Shown here piece by piece: positions 61,511 to 64,000 of a stretch of 64,000 nucleotides of DNA (positions are counted from its first letter, which is position 1; each line of letters starts with the position of its first letter). The notes below the pieces were generated by a model, which saw only the letters and a list, made by a program, of their open reading frames with translations, was not told where the DNA came from and did no database searches. The translations under genes and the position numbers were made by a program. This DNA is from Drosophila pseudoobscura (lineage: Eukaryota > Arthropoda > Insecta > Diptera > Drosophilidae): positions 19,415,001-19,479,000 of the forward strand of contig NC_046683.1 of NCBI RefSeq assembly GCF_009870125.1, written 5' to 3'.

Positions 61511-63950
61511 AGCGTTTATTTTATCTCATAGAAGACGTAACTAAAGGGCCTCCGAATGAAGATCCTTCTCTGGCAAAAGGAACGGGTTAGGGCATCCACT
61601 ACAACATTTTGAGTTAAATATTGAAACCCTACGTGGGATTTGTGGGTGCAGTAATCCTCTAGCTGCTTCATTTGGATGGTTAATGAGCCTGTCGTTGTAT
61701 CGGCTGCTGTGATGGTTAATTTGATCGCCAACTTTTGGGATGAGGAGATCTTTTTTCAAGCATTGCGGTCCGAACAAACCACGGGGCACCTGTCATCGCC
61801 CTTAGAGCCTTAGCTTGTATGACTCTGATTTTATTCAGATGCGTCTTCAGTGCACATCCCCAGACTTGAATGGCGTATGTCCGTATAGGGATTATCATTG
61901 CCTTGTACAACAAGACTTTATTGCGTAGGGGAAGCTTACTTTTTGAGTTGATGAGCCAGTGCAACTTTTTAAGTTTGTTTTGACATTTGATGACTGTAGC
62001 TCTGCTGTGTGGTCCCCAGGTAAGGCTTTTATCAAAGTGGACACCGAGGTAGCAGAGAATAGCAGTATCATCACCGTAAGTGGCGACCAGGAAGTTGCTT
62101 GGGTTGTCGTGAGGTAACGGCATGTCACATGTAAATAATGTGTACAGGATTGGCCCAAGAACGCTGCCTTGCGGAACTCCAGCTTGTGACAATAAACGTT
62201 CTTTCTCGAAGAAATGATTTTATGACTGAATACTGTGGGGCGGGTAGTAGAATCTTTAGTTTGTATAAAAGTCCCTTGTGCCAGACTTTGTCAAAAGCTT
62301 GTTTTACGTCGAGAAACACCCCTGAACAATATTGCTTAGTTTCATAACCGTGGAGTATGTGTTGGGCCACTCTGTGAACTTGTTCCGGGGTCACGTGCTG
62401 TCTTCTGAAACCGAATTGGTGTGGTGGCATAGCTTCCTTGACGCAGCTTTCTGCCACCACTCTTTCGAATATCTTTGAGAAAACTGGCAGTAGGCTTATT
62501 GGTCTGTATGACTCCAGGGCTGACGATGGTTTACCTGCCTTTAGTATCATCACAATCAGTGCACACTTCCATTGTAAAGTCCAACTAGATACATAATTCC
62601 CTCGCGTGGAAGCAGTTTTGCGATGCGGGTATCTATTAAGTCGTGCCCAGGAGCTTTATTGTTCAGAAGGGCTTTTATTTCCGCTTCAGCGGGCGAAACT
62701 GGCAGGGTTGGTATCGACATCTGTAGGGGCGCTTCTGAGTACCAGGAGACTGCTCGCGTGTGATCCTGAGGTGCTACATCGGCTGGAGTGAATCTAGTCT
62801 CCGTATTTCTAGCGAACGCTTCTGCTTTTTCCAAGTCAGACTTAACCCAGGTACCGTTGTCGTTTCTTATAGGAAAGCTGCACAGTGGCTGCCTCTTGAT
62901 GCCACGGGAGAGAAGAGTTTCCAGAGATTGACCTGGCCACTTTCGGTTGTAACGGCTCTGTTTTGATCAGCGAGGGCCTTTTGAAAGTTTCTGCTTGCTC
63001 TGTGCATCTGAGCTTTAATGTCTGGGTCGTGAGCTCTAATGTAAGCTTTCCTTAATCTTCTCCTGCTACGCACAAGGTGGTTCTGCAGAGAGAGCTGCTT
63101 CCTGGATGAGTCGACAGGGGATGAGCGCATTTCAATGAGAAGCGGTAAGTGATCGGAAGGAAGGTCGAAGTTCGCTTGTACGTGCAGGAATCTATGGGGA
63201 ACGCCTTTGTGGATAGCGAAATCCAGGGCACTAGGGCCTTGCCAGTGGCATGAATGTTGGCTCCACTTGAGATTATATAGTTGTGGGCTAGTTATATGTG
63301 ATTTCGCGGCTTCTAGGGCAGGAGCGAGGGTTTCCCCACCATTGGTGGTTCGCATTCCAGTCCCCCAGTTCCAGCTGCAATGTATTTTGGATCAAAACTA
63401 GATAATAAAGAGCGGAACTGAGAGCTTGTCCATAAGGTAGCAGGAGGACAAGTAACTTGAAGAAGTAGGGTTTTGACCACTTGGTGGACTGCATTCAGTT
63501 GAGTGGGGTTTTCTTTTTGGGATACTTCCAGCTACAGGAGCTCCGCTGTCCTGCCAGGGAACATGAGGGTTAGCAGTTGGCTGTGGGCATGGTTTTGGAC
63601 ATTGTTTTGTGAACCTTCCGAGAGTCTTTAACAAGGGACTTTGATGAACGTTATTCCATTTTAGTGACAGGTAGATTTGGGTCGCGCGTCTAACAGTTTT
63701 CGCACAAGTTAGACGATAGAGTTGTTGTTTATTGTTGCCACTGTAGTGGGCTTGTCCGTTTTTATTGCTTTTGCACAGTCTTTCACAGCGATGTTGGGAC
63801 GCGTCCGTATTCAACGAGAGCATGATCGAGACTCGCCATTTCCCTATAATTTGCAATCTATTTGCACATATCTTGGCGATGGCGAGAGCGACGGCAAATG
63901 CCATTTGTATTTACAAAATAATTGTGCAGTTTCGCGCGGCGATATTATCG
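61511..63950 (-). mobile_element. Non-LTR relic, copy 6
   Basis: Same broken element. It retains a 12-bp in-frame segment (62766-62777, coding part of ADVAPQDHTRAV) missing from copies 1-5, and keeps the in-frame link between the endonuclease end and the following region (ORF 63355-62867). It is therefore closer to the ancestral sequence. The DRE pair and promoter-side sequence follow to the window end, so another ZAD gene copy probably starts just outside. Confidence 0.85.
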
Positions 63951-64000
63951 ATACAGCTATCGATGTTTTTCTCAATCAACCCTGAAGTTAGGCAGCCGTC

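Overview
The window is Drosophila genomic DNA, most likely X chromosome (Muller A). The anchors are swiss cheese (sws, 5' half, minus strand, off the left edge) and singed (sn, fascin, complete, plus strand). GT-AG introns with GTAAGT/GTGAGT donors, DRE-type TATCGATA promoter elements, CA/GA/TA microsatellites and INE-1/DINE-1-type repeats with a GTCY tetranucleotide core all fit this. An obscura-group species is plausible but cannot be proven from the sequence alone.

Layout. 1-3420: three coding exons of sws. 3421-6550: gene-poor, with two DRE promoter-like sites. 6551-20795: sn, with a 5' non-coding exon, a 10.4-kb intron, five coding exons and an AT-rich 3' UTR. 20796-26100: mostly non-coding, with a small promoter-like region and a very short ORF near 23.0 kb. 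26103-27252: a three-exon PRMT-like gene that lacks the usual catalytic residues. 28614-29637: well-spliced exons of one or two proteins I do not recognise. 29640-34460: no gene seen. 34464-36800: an intact cytoplasmic-type actin gene between two INE-1/DINE-1-like fragments.

36.85-59.39 kb is a large, very recent, outward-facing inverted duplication. Each arm ends in an intact four-exon ZAD plus C2H2 zinc-finger gene (316 aa). Inside lie copies of one already-broken jockey-type non-LTR element, truncated ZAD-only copies of the zinc-finger gene, and a shared spacer. The right arm holds an extra tandem unit with a 3,837-bp period. The roughly 3.2-kb loop holds a Skp1-like gene whose start codon is split by an intron. 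A further copy of the non-LTR unit runs off the right edge (60,677-64,000), so the amplification continues outside the window.

No tRNA, rRNA or CRISPR was seen. Exon structures were read by eye from splice signals and protein continuity. Repeat boundaries are approximate to about 10-60 bp.
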